Shown: in pieces, positions 1 through 7,978 of the stretch
Layout: every line of letters starts with the position of its first letter
Numbering within the stretch: the first letter of the stretch is position 1
DNA from: a virus
Reading direction: 5' to 3' (one strand)
DNA length: 21,341 bases
Virus record (IMG/VR): IMGVR_UViG_3300027659_002888
Location: 1 to 21,341 of that record
Notes under the pieces: model-generated
Seen by the model: the letters and a program-made list of their open reading frames with translations, nothing else
Told to the model about the DNA's origin: nothing
Database searches by the model: none
Made by a program: the position numbers and the translations under genes

Positions 1-2
1 CC

Positions 3-341
3 AACCAAAAAAAAGTAAATGAAGATGCGGATACATTGATCCGCATACTTCTATCTCTAAAATCAAGAGCAAACTCACGTGGCGTTCCAGCGCAATTTAG
101 CTGGAATGCCATTTCTAATATGTTACAGAACGTTTCTGGTACACAAATGGACTACGAAACATTCAAAGCAGAGTTTGATCAACTACCACAATTGAAAAAC
201 ATTGTAGCTCAATTTGACGGGCGTGGCATTACACTGAAAACTAAAGAGAAACCAGAAGCTACTCGTTCTGATAACAGCGCAGGTAGCAATGATGCTGCCG
301 CTAGTAGAGCAGCGGCTAAGACACTCAAACAACCTGGTTGA
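3..341 (+). CDS. C-terminal part of an unknown phage protein (5' end outside window)
   Basis: The frame is open from the left edge to the TGA at 339-341 and holds no ATG or GTG, so the true start lies upstream. A TTG at 36 has no ribosome-binding site and reads like interior sequence. The visible part begins NQKKVNEDADTLIRILL and has a compact mixed domain (about the first 85 residues) followed by a low-complexity Ser/Ala/Asn tail ending KTLKQPG. I do not recognise the family. The stop codon lies inside the -35 hexamer of the promoter for the next gene, so the gene ends where a new transcription unit begins. Confidence 0.7.
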   Translation, partial: NQKKVNEDADTLIRILLSLKSRANSRGVPAQFSWNAISNMLQNVSGTQMDYETFKAEFDQLPQLKNIVAQFDGRGITLKTKEKPEATRSDNSAGSNDAAASRAAAKTLKQPG

Positions 342-366
342 CCTAGGGGTCTAAATACTATATAAT
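338..366 (+). promoter_or_regulatory. sigma70-like promoter
   Basis: TTGACC at 338-343, a 17-base spacer and a perfect TATAAT at 361-366. The stop codon of the preceding gene is inside the -35 box. The expected start site, about 7 bases after the -10 box, falls on or next to the ATG at 372, so transcripts from here would be nearly leaderless. A late-like TCTAAATA (350-357) lies in the spacer. Confidence 0.75.
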
Positions 367-378
367 AGTATATGACCC
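347..378 (+). promoter_or_regulatory. hairpin enclosing the exonuclease start codon, with late-promoter-like core in its 5' arm
   Basis: GGGTC (347-351) can pair with GACCC (374-378). After a 3x2 internal loop, ATACTAT (355-361) pairs with ATAGTAT (365-371) around a 3-base loop. The ATG at 372-374 sits between the two stems. TCTAAATA (350-357), 7 of 8 matches to the T4 late consensus, is in the 5' arm. RNA reading through from upstream could hide the start codon; RNA started here could not form the full structure. Folding was judged by eye. Confidence 0.5.
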
Positions 379-1061
379 TACTAATAAACAAATTTAAATA
401 CGAAAAACTCTCTAGGGACGACAGCTCTGGTAAGCGTTTATACGCTACACCACAAGGGCATAAAGTCCCTAGTGTTACGACTGTACTGGATAAAACTAAA
501 CCAGAAGAAAGTCGTATAGCACTGGCCAACTGGCGCAAAGCAGTGGGTGAAAAGAAAGCACAAGAGATCACTACAGAAGCTGCCAACCGCGGCACACGTA
601 TGCACAAGTTCCTAGAGGACTATGTCAAGGGTGAGCCCATGAACGAAAGTGTTACTAATCCCTTTGCACAACAAAGTCAGAAGATGGCTAAAATTGTGAT
701 TGCAGAAGGTATGAAGAATGTAACGGAAGTATGGGGCAGTGAAGTACCCTTGTACTTTCCAGAACTATATGCGGGCACTACTGACTGTGTGGGCGTACAC
801 AATGGTGACGAAAGTATCCTGGACTTTAAGCAGACTAACAAGCCCAAGAAACTAGAGTACATTAGCGACTACTTCTTACAGCTAACCGCCTATGCACTGG
901 CACACAACGAAGTACACGGTACAAACATACGCAAGGGCGTTATTCTAATGTGTAGCAAGGACTTTGAATATCAGGAGTTTATCCTGGAACCCAAGGACTT
1001 TGACTACTGGACAGAAGAGTGGTGCAAGCGAGTGGAGCAGTACTACCGTTTGAACAGCTAA
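372..1061 (+). CDS. PD-(D/E)XK (RecB/Cas4/MGME1-like) exonuclease
   Basis: The 229-residue protein carries the ordered motifs of RecB-type nucleases. N-terminal VPSVTTVLDKTKP (about 32-44) resembles the MGME1-like subgroup. GTRMHKFLED has the motif I His (H78). YAGTTDCVGV has the metal-binding Asp (D138). ILDFKQT has the D-x-K pair (D151, K153). YFLQLTAYALA has the Q-x3-Y motif (Q170, Y174). Such enzymes degrade or process DNA ends during phage replication or recombination, and similar proteins are common in T4-like marine phages. The ATG at 372 has no Shine-Dalgarno sequence and lies about where the upstream promoter should initiate, so translation may be leaderless. No other upstream or nearby start fits better. 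Confidence 0.85.
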   Translation: MTLLINKFKYEKLSRDDSSGKRLYATPQGHKVPSVTTVLDKTKPEESRIALANWRKAVGEKKAQEITTEAANRGTRMHKFLEDYVKGEPMNESVTNPFAQQSQKMAKIVIAEGMKNVTEVWGSEVPLYFPELYAGTTDCVGVHNGDESILDFKQTNKPKKLEYISDYFLQLTAYALAHNEVHGTNIRKGVILMCSKDFEYQEFILEPKDFDYWTEEWCKRVEQYYRLNS

Positions 1062-1083
1062 ATATCGTATAACGAGGATATTT
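1058..1083 (+). promoter_or_regulatory. late-promoter-like motif within a hairpin over the tail-fibre ribosome-binding site
   Basis: GCTAAATA (1057-1064) has the TAAATA core of T4-type late promoters and includes the preceding gene's TAA stop. AAATATC (1060-1066) is a perfect 7-base inverted repeat of GATATTT (1077-1083), with a 10-base loop. The Shine-Dalgarno GAGGAT (1074-1079) is partly in the 3' arm. A start near 1070-1071 would remove the 5' arm and leave the site open. Confidence 0.5.
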
Positions 1084-1085
1084 CA

Positions 1086-2726
1086 ATGGCTGTCGTACAA
1101 ATAAGCAGAATTCAACTACGTAGAGGTAGAGCAAACGAAACCCCTATTCCACAGTTAGCCAGCGGAGAACTAGCGTGGGCAATAGATACACAAGAGTTGT
1201 GGATTGGCAGCGGCAGTGTAGGAGAAGGTGCTCCTGCTGTAGACAACATCAAAGTGCTAACAGACGCTGATAATTTGTTAGACTATGGGACTTACACATA
1301 TACAAACGACACTGCTCCTATTCAAACAGGTGCAGATGCTAATTTTCCTGTAGTACGTACATTACAAAGCAAACTCGACGATCACGTCTCATCTGCAGAT
1401 TATGATATAGTATCTGGATCATCAAACCAAGCAGTTAAAATTCAACGTGCTATCGACAACTTGTTTTTAGACAATGCAACCAATGGTGTAAAAAGTCGTG
1501 TAACATTGATGTTTTCACCAGGCGAGTATACATTCAATACCACTATCTATTTGCCTAGCTATGTGAGCATTCAAGGCAGCGGCAAGGAAAAGACTAAGTT
1601 TACCTATACAGGTACCGGCACTGCTTTTGAATTTGTTAACGATACATCAACAAAGACTCTGCGCAGTACACTTGGATCAACAACCTATAACAATCAACCT
1701 AAGTTTTGCAGACTAGCAGACTTTACTCTAACTGCGTTATCTTCTAGTGCTATTGGCATTAAGATGAATGCCGTAAGAGATTCTATCATTGAAGATGTTA
1801 AAATTGTTGGTGATTATCCCACAGCCACTAATGCCAATGCTATTGCCATGTATGCGGTCAGTTCAGTAGTGACTTGTCAAAGAAATAAATTTGTCAATGT
1901 CTCTGCCAGTGCTGTCAAACACGGGGTATATGCTGAGCAAGATATTTTTAACAACCACTTCTCTGCTTGTGAATTCATAAGTTCGCAGTATGGTGTAAAC
2001 TTTGGTAACTTTGTAATGGCAACATTACCAGAAGATCGTCCTAGTGCTTATCAATATGGTCCAAGAAAGAACCTAATTGAAAACTGCTACTTTGACACCA
2101 TTGATAATGAGGGTGTTATCATCACCAACGGTACTGGCAACAAGACTAGAGGCAACACATTTGTTAATGTGGGCAATGAAGGTGCAGGCAATGACAACAG
2201 TGTCTATAGCCAAATTAAATTTGTACCAGTGGGTAATACATCAGTTCAAGATAATTTTGATAGAGCAGTTGATATCTATTACGATATTAGCGGATCTTTA
2301 ATAGACAAGTCATTGTCTTATAATTTAACTGCAGACTATGTTCCTGAAATTACAGGCAAAGCTAATTGGAGTGATCTAGAATCTAGAACGTTAAGTTTAA
2401 TTTATACTCCAACACCAAGTTATACTAATTTATTTAGAATACCTTTTACTAGTAGCTGTGGCATTGAAGTAACTTATATTTTAGAAAACTCTACTAATAC
2501 ACAAATGCGACGTGGTAAATTAACCGTAGCAGTTGATAGTGGCACTAGTGCTTTGCAAATAGTAGACGACTATGACTATACAGGAAATTCAGCTGAAGAC
2601 ACAAGAATCGATTTTGATGCAGCGATTGTCAACGGATGTGTAGTATTCAAATATCATAATGACAATACACTTGACACTACTATTGCTCCTTCGAGACTAA
2701 CCTACACATACTCAATTATTAGTTAA
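1086..2726 (+). CDS. tail fibre / receptor-binding protein with beta-helix domain
   Basis: The protein has 546 residues. The first 60 or so (QISRIQLRRGRANETPIPQL..., then LASGELAWAIDTQELWIGSG) match a short N-terminal module found on many phage tail and structural proteins. Residues about 110-430 read as a right-handed parallel beta-helix of the pectate-lyase type, with FSPGEYTFNTTIYLP and VSIQGSGKEKTKFTY followed by Asn/Gly-rich turns such as NKFVNVSAS and NGTGNKTRGNTF. The C-terminal 120 residues are beta-rich and may be a trimerisation or tip domain. The likely role is host-surface recognition or glycan binding at the virion. GAGGAT precedes the ATG with good spacing. The stop overlaps the next start by one base. 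Confidence 0.75.
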   Translation: MAVVQISRIQLRRGRANETPIPQLASGELAWAIDTQELWIGSGSVGEGAPAVDNIKVLTDADNLLDYGTYTYTNDTAPIQTGADANFPVVRTLQSKLDDHVSSADYDIVSGSSNQAVKIQRAIDNLFLDNATNGVKSRVTLMFSPGEYTFNTTIYLPSYVSIQGSGKEKTKFTYTGTGTAFEFVNDTSTKTLRSTLGSTTYNNQPKFCRLADFTLTALSSSAIGIKMNAVRDSIIEDVKIVGDYPTATNANAIAMYAVSSVVTCQRNKFVNVSASAVKHGVYAEQDIFNNHFSACEFISSQYGVNFGNFVMATLPEDRPSAYQYGPRKNLIENCYFDTIDNEGVIITNGTGNKTRGNTFVNVGNEGAGNDNSVYSQIKFVPVGNTSVQDNFDRAVDIYYDISGSLIDKSLSYNLTADYVPEITGKANWSDLESRTLSLIYTPTPSYTNLFRIPFTSSCGIEVTYILENSTNTQMRRGKLTVAVDSGTSALQIVDDYDYTGNSAEDTRIDFDAAIVNGCVVFKYHNDNTLDTTIAPSRLTYTYSIIS

Positions 2727-3151
2727 TGCTATTAGACGAGCGAGTAATTAAACGCCAATTAGCTGCCTGGTATCAACTTAGGCAGCAGTTGGAAACATCC
2801 AATAATCCATTAGAAGATACTTCAAGATTTTTTCTACGACTTCCTCGTGTCAAAGTATACACTGACCCTTATGACTCATCCACTTGGCCAACACCTTGGG
2901 AATTGATTAGTGAAAATGAGTATTGTGAATTCAATTTAATTTTAGGAATGTGTTATACTCTACAGTTAACTGAGCGTTTTAAAGATATACAACCAAAGAT
3001 AAATGTATCAATTGACACAGTCAATAAAACAGTGTATTATTTGTTGTTTATAGACGATAAAGTATATTACAATGAAGATTGGACGGATGTTAAAAATTTA
3101 CCTAAGTCTTTGAAAACACAAAAGATTTATACAATTAAGCAGCTCCACTAA
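2726..3151 (+). CDS. conserved phage protein of unknown function, coupled to tail fibre
   Basis: The 141-residue protein begins at an ATG sharing one base with the tail-fibre stop (TAATG), which implies translational coupling. Visible features are a charged N-terminal helix (RVIKRQLAAWYQLRQQLE), an aromatic stretch DPYDSSTWPTPWELI followed by EYCEFNLILGMCYTLQLTERF, and a beta-rich C-terminal half (INVSIDTVNKTVYYLLF). There is no signal peptide and no clear membrane segment. The position suggests a tail-fibre partner or assembly factor, but that is inference from location only. The TAA stop forms part of the CTAAATAC motif before nrdA. Confidence 0.75.
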   Translation: MLLDERVIKRQLAAWYQLRQQLETSNNPLEDTSRFFLRLPRVKVYTDPYDSSTWPTPWELISENEYCEFNLILGMCYTLQLTERFKDIQPKINVSIDTVNKTVYYLLFIDDKVYYNEDWTDVKNLPKSLKTQKIYTIKQLH

Positions 3152-3154
3152 ATA
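3147..3154 (+). promoter_or_regulatory. late-promoter-like motif upstream of nrdA
   Basis: ACTAAATA contains the TAAATA core seen before several genes here, and the preceding stop codon TAA is embedded in it. The expected start site near 3160 would leave an 18-base leader. No clear Shine-Dalgarno sequence precedes the nrdA ATG. An 8-base match alone is weak; support comes from recurrence at gene boundaries. Confidence 0.35.
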
Positions 3155-3178
3155 CGTCCTAGACAATAATTTAATAAC

Positions 3179-5500
3179 ATGACAACAATAACTGTAATCA
3201 AAAGAGACGGAAAAAAAGAGCCATTAATGATTGAAAAATGGCAGACACAGATTGCAAAGGTATGTAGTGGGATTGCAGATGTTAGTCAATCAATGATTGA
3301 AATCAAAGCCCAACCGCATTTTTATGACGGAATCACTACTAGAGAAGTAGATGAGATCACGCTTAGAGCCATTGTTAATCTTATTGATGTAGAAGCTAAT
3401 CCTGATATTGGACACACTAATTATCAATATGTAGCAGGCAAGCAACGACTATCAATGTTGCGTAAGGATGTATATGGCAGTTACGAGCCTCCCCACCTTT
3501 ACGAGATTGTAAAAACAAATATAGCTACTGGCTTATACACGGCAGAACTGCTTGAGTGGTATGGTGAAGAAGATTGGAACAAGATGAATGACATGCTGGA
3601 TCATGAGAAAGATGAACAGTATAGCTGTGCAGCCATTGAACAATTAATTGAAAAATACCTAGTTAAGAATCGCAGTACAAAGCAAACTTATGAAACACCG
3701 CAGATTAGATATATGATTGCGGCAGCAACTGTGTTCCATAAGGAAGAGCCAAATACGGCTCGTATGCGCTATATTAAGGAATATTACAATGCAGCCTCTG
3801 ATGGTCTATTTACTCTTGCTACACCTGTGCTGGCTGGGCTCGGCACTCCTACTAAACAGTTTTCTAGTTGTGTTCTTATCCGCAGTGACGACGATCTGGA
3901 TAGCATATTTGCTTCTGGTGAGATGATGGCTAAGTACGCCAGTAAGCGAGCGGGGATTGGATTGGAAATCGGTCGACTACGCCCATTGGGCTCCCCGATC
4001 CGTGGCGGAGAAATCATGCACACTGGCATGATTCCCTTCTTGAAGAAGTGGTTTGGAGATTTGCGCTCATGTTCACAAGGAGGTATTCGTAATGCAAGTG
4101 CTACTGTTTTTTATCCTATTTGGCATCATCAGTTTGATGATCTTATTGTCCTTAAGAACAACCAAGGAACAGAAGAAACCCGAGTCCGTCATATGGATTA
4201 TGGGGTTGTGCTTAGTGCTTTCTTCTGGAGACGATTTAAAAACAAAGAAGACATAACCTTCTTTGATCCTAACGAAGTACCAGACTTATATGAAGCTTTC
4301 TACAGCAATACAGAAAAGTTTGAAGAACTTTATGTTAAGTATGAGCAACGTAAAGACCTGCGTACTAAGACAATGAGTGCTGAAGAAGTATTCAAATCAG
4401 GCATATTGAAAGAGCGCACTGATACAGGCCGCATCTATCTAGTGTTTATTGACAATGTCATGAACCAGGGACCGTTTGACCCTGAGTATGACACCATTTA
4501 CCAGAGTAACCTTTGCTGTGAAATACTTTTACCTACTAAATCCTTTAAACGTCTGGATGACAGCGATGGTCGTATCGCACTTTGCACATTGGGCTCAATC
4601 AATTGGGGTGCGTTCCGTAACCCAGAAGACATGCGCCGTGCTTGCCGCATACTGCATCGTAGCCTCAATAACATTCTTGACTATCAAGACTTTCTTTCCA
4701 TCCAGTCTAAATTATCCAACGATGAAATCAGACCACTGGGAATCGGTATCACCAACCTTGCCTACTGGCATGCCAAGCGAAGCCTCAGGTACGGAGAACG
4801 AGACAGCTTGGCTGAAGTCAAGGCGTGGATGGAACATCAAGCCTACTACCTAACTGAAGCTAGTGTTGAACTTGCTAAAGAACGTGGACGATGTGAACAC
4901 AGTGATCAAACACGTTATGGCCGAGGCGTGTTTCCATGGGAACTACGTGCCAAGGGTGTAAATGAATTGACAAACTTTGCTCCTGAACTTGATTGGGAAA
5001 CTCTACGTGCTCAAATGAAGGAATACGGAGTTCGTAATGCTACACAAATGGCTGTTGCGCCCGTGGAGAGTTCCAGTGTTGTTATTAACAGTACTAATGG
5101 TATCGAAATGCCAATGAGTTTAATTTCAACTAAAGAAAGTAAAGCAGGATCGTTTACACAGGTTGTTCCTGAGTACGCTAAACTTAAAAATAAATATCAA
5201 CTAATGTGGGAACAAAAAGACTGTGACGGATACTTAAAGACAGCGGCTGTGATTGCAGCCTATGTTGATCAAAGTATTAGCACTAACACATTTTACAATC
5301 CTGCACATTTTGCGGACCGTAAGGTGCCAACTACATTGATTGCCAAGAACTTGATGCAGGCACACATGTGGGGATTGAAAACATTCTACTACAGTTTGAT
5401 TAACAAAGCAGGCAGCAAGGCAATTGCTGATGACGCTCCGGCTATGTTAGAACCGATTAACTTTGACAACGAAGAAGACTGCGAAAGCTGTAAATTGTAA
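3179..5500 (+). CDS. nrdA: class Ia ribonucleoside-diphosphate reductase, large (alpha) subunit
   Basis: The 773-residue protein is full length for NrdA and converts NDPs to dNDPs with NrdB. An N-terminal ATP-cone (ITVIKRDGKKEPLMIEKW, about 4-95) is present, so allosteric activity control is possible. The active-site set is intact: C231 in QFSSCVLI and C469 in ALCTLGSINW (redox pair), plus N444, C446 and E448 in SNLCCEIL (radical cysteine and partners). The radical-transfer tyrosine pair is Y737-Y738 in KTFYYSL. The C-terminal tail ends EEDCESCKL; its Cys pair (C768, C771) is the site a glutaredoxin or thioredoxin reduces, here spaced CX2C rather than the CX4C of E. coli. NGIEMP replaces the usual NGIEPP. 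No clear Shine-Dalgarno precedes the ATG. Confidence 0.97.
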   Translation: MTTITVIKRDGKKEPLMIEKWQTQIAKVCSGIADVSQSMIEIKAQPHFYDGITTREVDEITLRAIVNLIDVEANPDIGHTNYQYVAGKQRLSMLRKDVYGSYEPPHLYEIVKTNIATGLYTAELLEWYGEEDWNKMNDMLDHEKDEQYSCAAIEQLIEKYLVKNRSTKQTYETPQIRYMIAAATVFHKEEPNTARMRYIKEYYNAASDGLFTLATPVLAGLGTPTKQFSSCVLIRSDDDLDSIFASGEMMAKYASKRAGIGLEIGRLRPLGSPIRGGEIMHTGMIPFLKKWFGDLRSCSQGGIRNASATVFYPIWHHQFDDLIVLKNNQGTEETRVRHMDYGVVLSAFFWRRFKNKEDITFFDPNEVPDLYEAFYSNTEKFEELYVKYEQRKDLRTKTMSAEEVFKSGILKERTDTGRIYLVFIDNVMNQGPFDPEYDTIYQSNLCCEILLPTKSFKRLDDSDGRIALCTLGSINWGAFRNPEDMRRACRILHRSLNNILDYQDFLSIQSKLSNDEIRPLGIGITNLAYWHAKRSLRYGERDSLAEVKAWMEHQAYYLTEASVELAKERGRCEHSDQTRYGRGVFPWELRAKGVNELTNFAPELDWETLRAQMKEYGVRNATQMAVAPVESSSVVINSTNGIEMPMSLISTKESKAGSFTQVVPEYAKLKNKYQLMWEQKDCDGYLKTAAVIAAYVDQSISTNTFYNPAHFADRKVPTTLIAKNLMQAHMWGLKTFYYSLINKAGSKAIADDAPAMLEPINFDNEEDCESCKL

Positions 5501-5513
5501 ATTGGAGATAAAA

Positions 5514-5927
5514 ATGAACTTATACATAAAATACGTTAATAACGAAATAGTAAATCATCCTATTTTAGAAAGCAACTTGTATTATACAATTGTAAATTTT
5601 AATCCGGATGCATTGCCCGGTGATTTAAAGAAATTTGAAAGAATCCCTACGCCTAGTCCTAGTGGGCCGTATGTTCGAATTGAAACAACCTATACATTAG
5701 GCGATGATGACATAGTACGTGATGTACATTTTGAAGTTGAACTTACCGCCGAAGAAAAGGCAGCAAAGATTGCAACCTTTAAAGCAATTGAACATCCTGC
5801 TAGTTGGACATTTGATGAAACAGTCTGTGCATGGGTACCTCCAGTAGCTTACCCAACTGACGGTAAGTATTATACATGGAATGAGGAAACTACTAGCTGG
5901 GTAGAAATTACACCAATTACTGAGTAA
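5514..5927 (+). CDS. phage protein with aromatic W-x-W-type repeats, probably tail-associated
   Basis: The start is the ATG at 5514, preceded by TTGGAG at 7-base spacing; an in-frame ATG at 5463 inside nrdA lacks such a site. The 137-residue product opens MNLYIKYVNNEIVNHPI and ends in two related aromatic segments, HPASWTFDETVCAWVPPVAY and PTDGKYYTWNEETTSWVEIT. Modules of this kind (aromatic, Asn/Asp-Glu-Glu/Thr, Trp-Val) recur in small proteins of marine and freshwater T4-like phages, often near tail genes, but their role is not established. It lies between nrdA and the aldolase with no metabolic motif of its own. Confidence 0.8.
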   Translation: MNLYIKYVNNEIVNHPILESNLYYTIVNFNPDALPGDLKKFERIPTPSPSGPYVRIETTYTLGDDDIVRDVHFEVELTAEEKAAKIATFKAIEHPASWTFDETVCAWVPPVAYPTDGKYYTWNEETTSWVEITPITE

Positions 5928-5940
5928 TTGAAATACAATA

Positions 5941-6591
5941 ATGTTAGAAACAATATGTGACATAATGGTAGACGCTTACAAGCGTAATTGGATTACCAGT
6001 CGTGATGGCAACGTAAGTATACGTCATCACGACCGTGATCACTTTTACATTACACCTAGCGGTGTGCGTAAACAAACCCTACAGCCTGATCAGTTTAAGA
6101 AGATAGGCATTGAGAAAGGTTATTTTGATCAACCTCCTCGTCTGTATCATGTCAGCAAAGAACTACCTTACACTGAAATCAGTGCCAATCTAAAGCCCAG
6201 TGGAGAGCTACCACTACACTTTGGCTTACAACGAGAAATGGGACAACATACAGGTGAGGTTCGCGTGGTAGTACACGTTCATCCTACTTACTGTATTGCG
6301 GCTATGCATGCCGGGATTGAGTTGAGTACTATTAGCGATGCGTTTCCAGAACTTAATCGTTATACCAAAGTAGCACCCAATGTAGGAGATGTACCTCCTA
6401 TCAGCCAAGAGCTTGCTGATGAGTGTCATAAGAATTTAAAGTTAGATAAACAAGGTAACATTGCTTACGACATTGTAGGCATTAAAGGCCACGGAGTAGT
6501 TGCCATTGATACAACACCATGGCGGGCTTTTGAACACATAGAAAGATTAGAACACATTTGCAAGATAGTACTTGCATCAGGAAAATATTAA
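5941..6591 (+). CDS. class II aldolase/adducin-family protein
   Basis: The 216-residue protein has the family motifs in order: NVSIR (about 24-28) in the phosphate-binding region, ITPSGVRKQTL, then KPSGELPLH with the putative catalytic acid E89, VVVHVHPTYC with zinc ligands H112 and H114, and GIKGHGVVAI with the third zinc ligand H184. The fold covers L-fuculose-1-P and L-ribulose-5-P aldolase/epimerase-type enzymes and methylthioribulose-1-P dehydratase, so the substrate cannot be named from sequence. It sits between the two ribonucleotide reductase subunits, and its TAA overlaps the nrdB ATG by one base. The cytoplasmic enzyme may act on a sugar phosphate or a methylthio sugar of the host; that is inference. 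Confidence 0.85.
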   Translation: MLETICDIMVDAYKRNWITSRDGNVSIRHHDRDHFYITPSGVRKQTLQPDQFKKIGIEKGYFDQPPRLYHVSKELPYTEISANLKPSGELPLHFGLQREMGQHTGEVRVVVHVHPTYCIAAMHAGIELSTISDAFPELNRYTKVAPNVGDVPPISQELADECHKNLKLDKQGNIAYDIVGIKGHGVVAIDTTPWRAFEHIERLEHICKIVLASGKY

Positions 6592-7691
6592 TGAGTAAAG
6601 CACAATATAATTTAAACACAAAGACAGACTATCTTAATCGCAAAATGTTTCTAGATCCAGCAGGTCCGGTTACTATCCAACGCTTTGAAGAAGTTAAATA
6701 TAAAAAAATAGCAGACTTTGAAGCAACAGCACGTGGCTTCTTTTGGCAACCTGAAGAGATTAGTTTGACTAAAGACAGCAATGACTTTAAAGATGCTAGT
6801 GATGCTGTTAAACACATCTTTACCAGCAACTTGTTACGTCAGACAGCACTAGATAGTTTACAAGGTCGTGGCCCAAGCCAAATCTTTATGCCTGTGATAT
6901 CATTGCCAGAGCTAGAAGCGTTGGTATACAACTGGACATTCTTTGAAACTAATATTCACAGCAAGAGTTACAGCCATATAATCCGCAACATCTACAATGT
7001 GCCAAAGGATGTGTTTAATACAATCCATGATACTAAAGAAATTGTGGAAATGGCATCAAGTGTTGGAGAGCACTATGAAAAGTTACACAGAATTAACTGT
7101 ATGAAAGAAATGGATGGTTCAGTCAACGAGAAGGAACACATCAAAGCAATCTACATGGCACTGCATGCCAGCTATGCACTAGAAGCGTTTCGCTTTATGG
7201 TTAGCTTTGCTACAAGTTTGGCCATGGTAGAGAACAAGATCTTTATTGGTAACGGTAACATCATCAGTTTAATTCTACAAGACGAACTGCTACACAAAGG
7301 TTGGACGGCTTTCTTAATCAATCAAGTTGTTAAGGAAGATCCTCGCTTTGCTCAAGCTAAGGTTGAGTGTGAAACTGAAGTATATGCCCTCTACATGGAT
7401 GTAATTCGTGAGGAAAAGGCATGGGCAGACTATTTGTTTAATAAAGGTCCAGTAATTGGTCTTAATGCTAACATCCTTAAAGAGTTTGTTGATTATACAG
7501 CAGTAGGAGCATTAAAGGATATAGGTATTAAATATCAAAGTCCTGCGCCAAAGTCTACTCCCATTCCTTGGTTTAACAAGCACAGCGACACAAGTAAGAA
7601 ACAAACAGCATTGCAAGAGAATGAAAGCACTAATTATGTCATCGGAATTATGGGTGAAGGTATTGACTATGATGCCTTGCCTGTGCTATAA
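6591..7691 (+). CDS. nrdB: class Ia ribonucleotide reductase, small (beta) diiron subunit
   Basis: The ATG at 6591 overlaps the aldolase stop and gives 366 residues, the usual NrdB length; an in-frame ATG at 6558 would only extend into the aldolase gene. Ligands aligned to E. coli R2 are D88 (ALDSLQGRGP), E119 and H123 (FFETNIHSKSY), E198 (YALEAFRF), E232 and H235 (LQDELLHKG). The radical tyrosine is Y127. The C-terminal NYVIGIMGEGIDYDAL resembles the tail that docks on NrdA and carries the radical-relay tyrosine. One oddity: E119 to H123 is E-T-N-I-H, one residue longer than the usual E-T-I-H, while the rest of the alignment is in register. A promoter for grx overlaps the end of the gene. 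Confidence 0.96.
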   Translation: MSKAQYNLNTKTDYLNRKMFLDPAGPVTIQRFEEVKYKKIADFEATARGFFWQPEEISLTKDSNDFKDASDAVKHIFTSNLLRQTALDSLQGRGPSQIFMPVISLPELEALVYNWTFFETNIHSKSYSHIIRNIYNVPKDVFNTIHDTKEIVEMASSVGEHYEKLHRINCMKEMDGSVNEKEHIKAIYMALHASYALEAFRFMVSFATSLAMVENKIFIGNGNIISLILQDELLHKGWTAFLINQVVKEDPRFAQAKVECETEVYALYMDVIREEKAWADYLFNKGPVIGLNANILKEFVDYTAVGALKDIGIKYQSPAPKSTPIPWFNKHSDTSKKQTALQENESTNYVIGIMGEGIDYDALPVL

Positions 7692-7692
7692 T
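7663..7692 (+). promoter_or_regulatory. sigma70-like promoter for grx and downstream genes
   Basis: TTGACT (7663-7668), an 18-base spacer and TATAAT (7687-7692) followed by AAG. The nrdB TAA stop lies inside the -10 box. A start near 7699 leaves a short leader with GGAG before the grx ATG at 7710. Confidence 0.6.
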
Positions 7693-7709
7693 AAGACATC
7701 GGAGAAATT

Positions 7710-7964
7710 ATGACAAACCCAGTTATCTTATGGTCAAAGTACCATTGCCCTTATTGCGATCAAGCAAAGGCATTATTAACACAACAAGGTGTTAAATTTG
7801 AAGAACGTAAAATCGGAGATGGATATACCAAAGAAGAATTGTTAGAAGCAGTACCAAATGCTCGAACAGTCCCTCAAATTATCATCAATGGAACATCCAT
7901 TGGTGGATTTACAGAATTAAGAAAATACATTGACGAAACCGGATTCAATGGTACCGGATACTAA
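7710..7964 (+). CDS. glutaredoxin
   Basis: The 84-residue thioredoxin-fold protein has the redox motif CPYC at 13-16 (KYHCPYCDQAKALL), a TVPQI segment carrying the cis-proline, and the glutathione-binding GGFTEL near the C terminus. Such phage glutaredoxins accept electrons from glutathione and reduce the C-terminal cysteines of NrdA, and its place right after nrdB fits that. GGAG precedes the ATG with good spacing. It has its own promoter, so it may be expressed apart from nrdAB. A thioredoxin-like role cannot be excluded, but size and CPYC favour glutaredoxin. Confidence 0.93.
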   Translation: MTNPVILWSKYHCPYCDQAKALLTQQGVKFEERKIGDGYTKEELLEAVPNARTVPQIIINGTSIGGFTELRKYIDETGFNGTGY

Positions 7965-7978
7965 TAAGGAAATTAAAA

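Noticed and set aside
36-341. TTG at 36 as the start of the first gene
   Set aside because: The frame stays open to the window edge and no ribosome-binding site precedes the TTG.
209-607. Long minus-strand open frame
   Set aside because: It overlaps two well-supported + strand genes and has no recognisable domain; other minus-strand frames were dismissed for the same reason.
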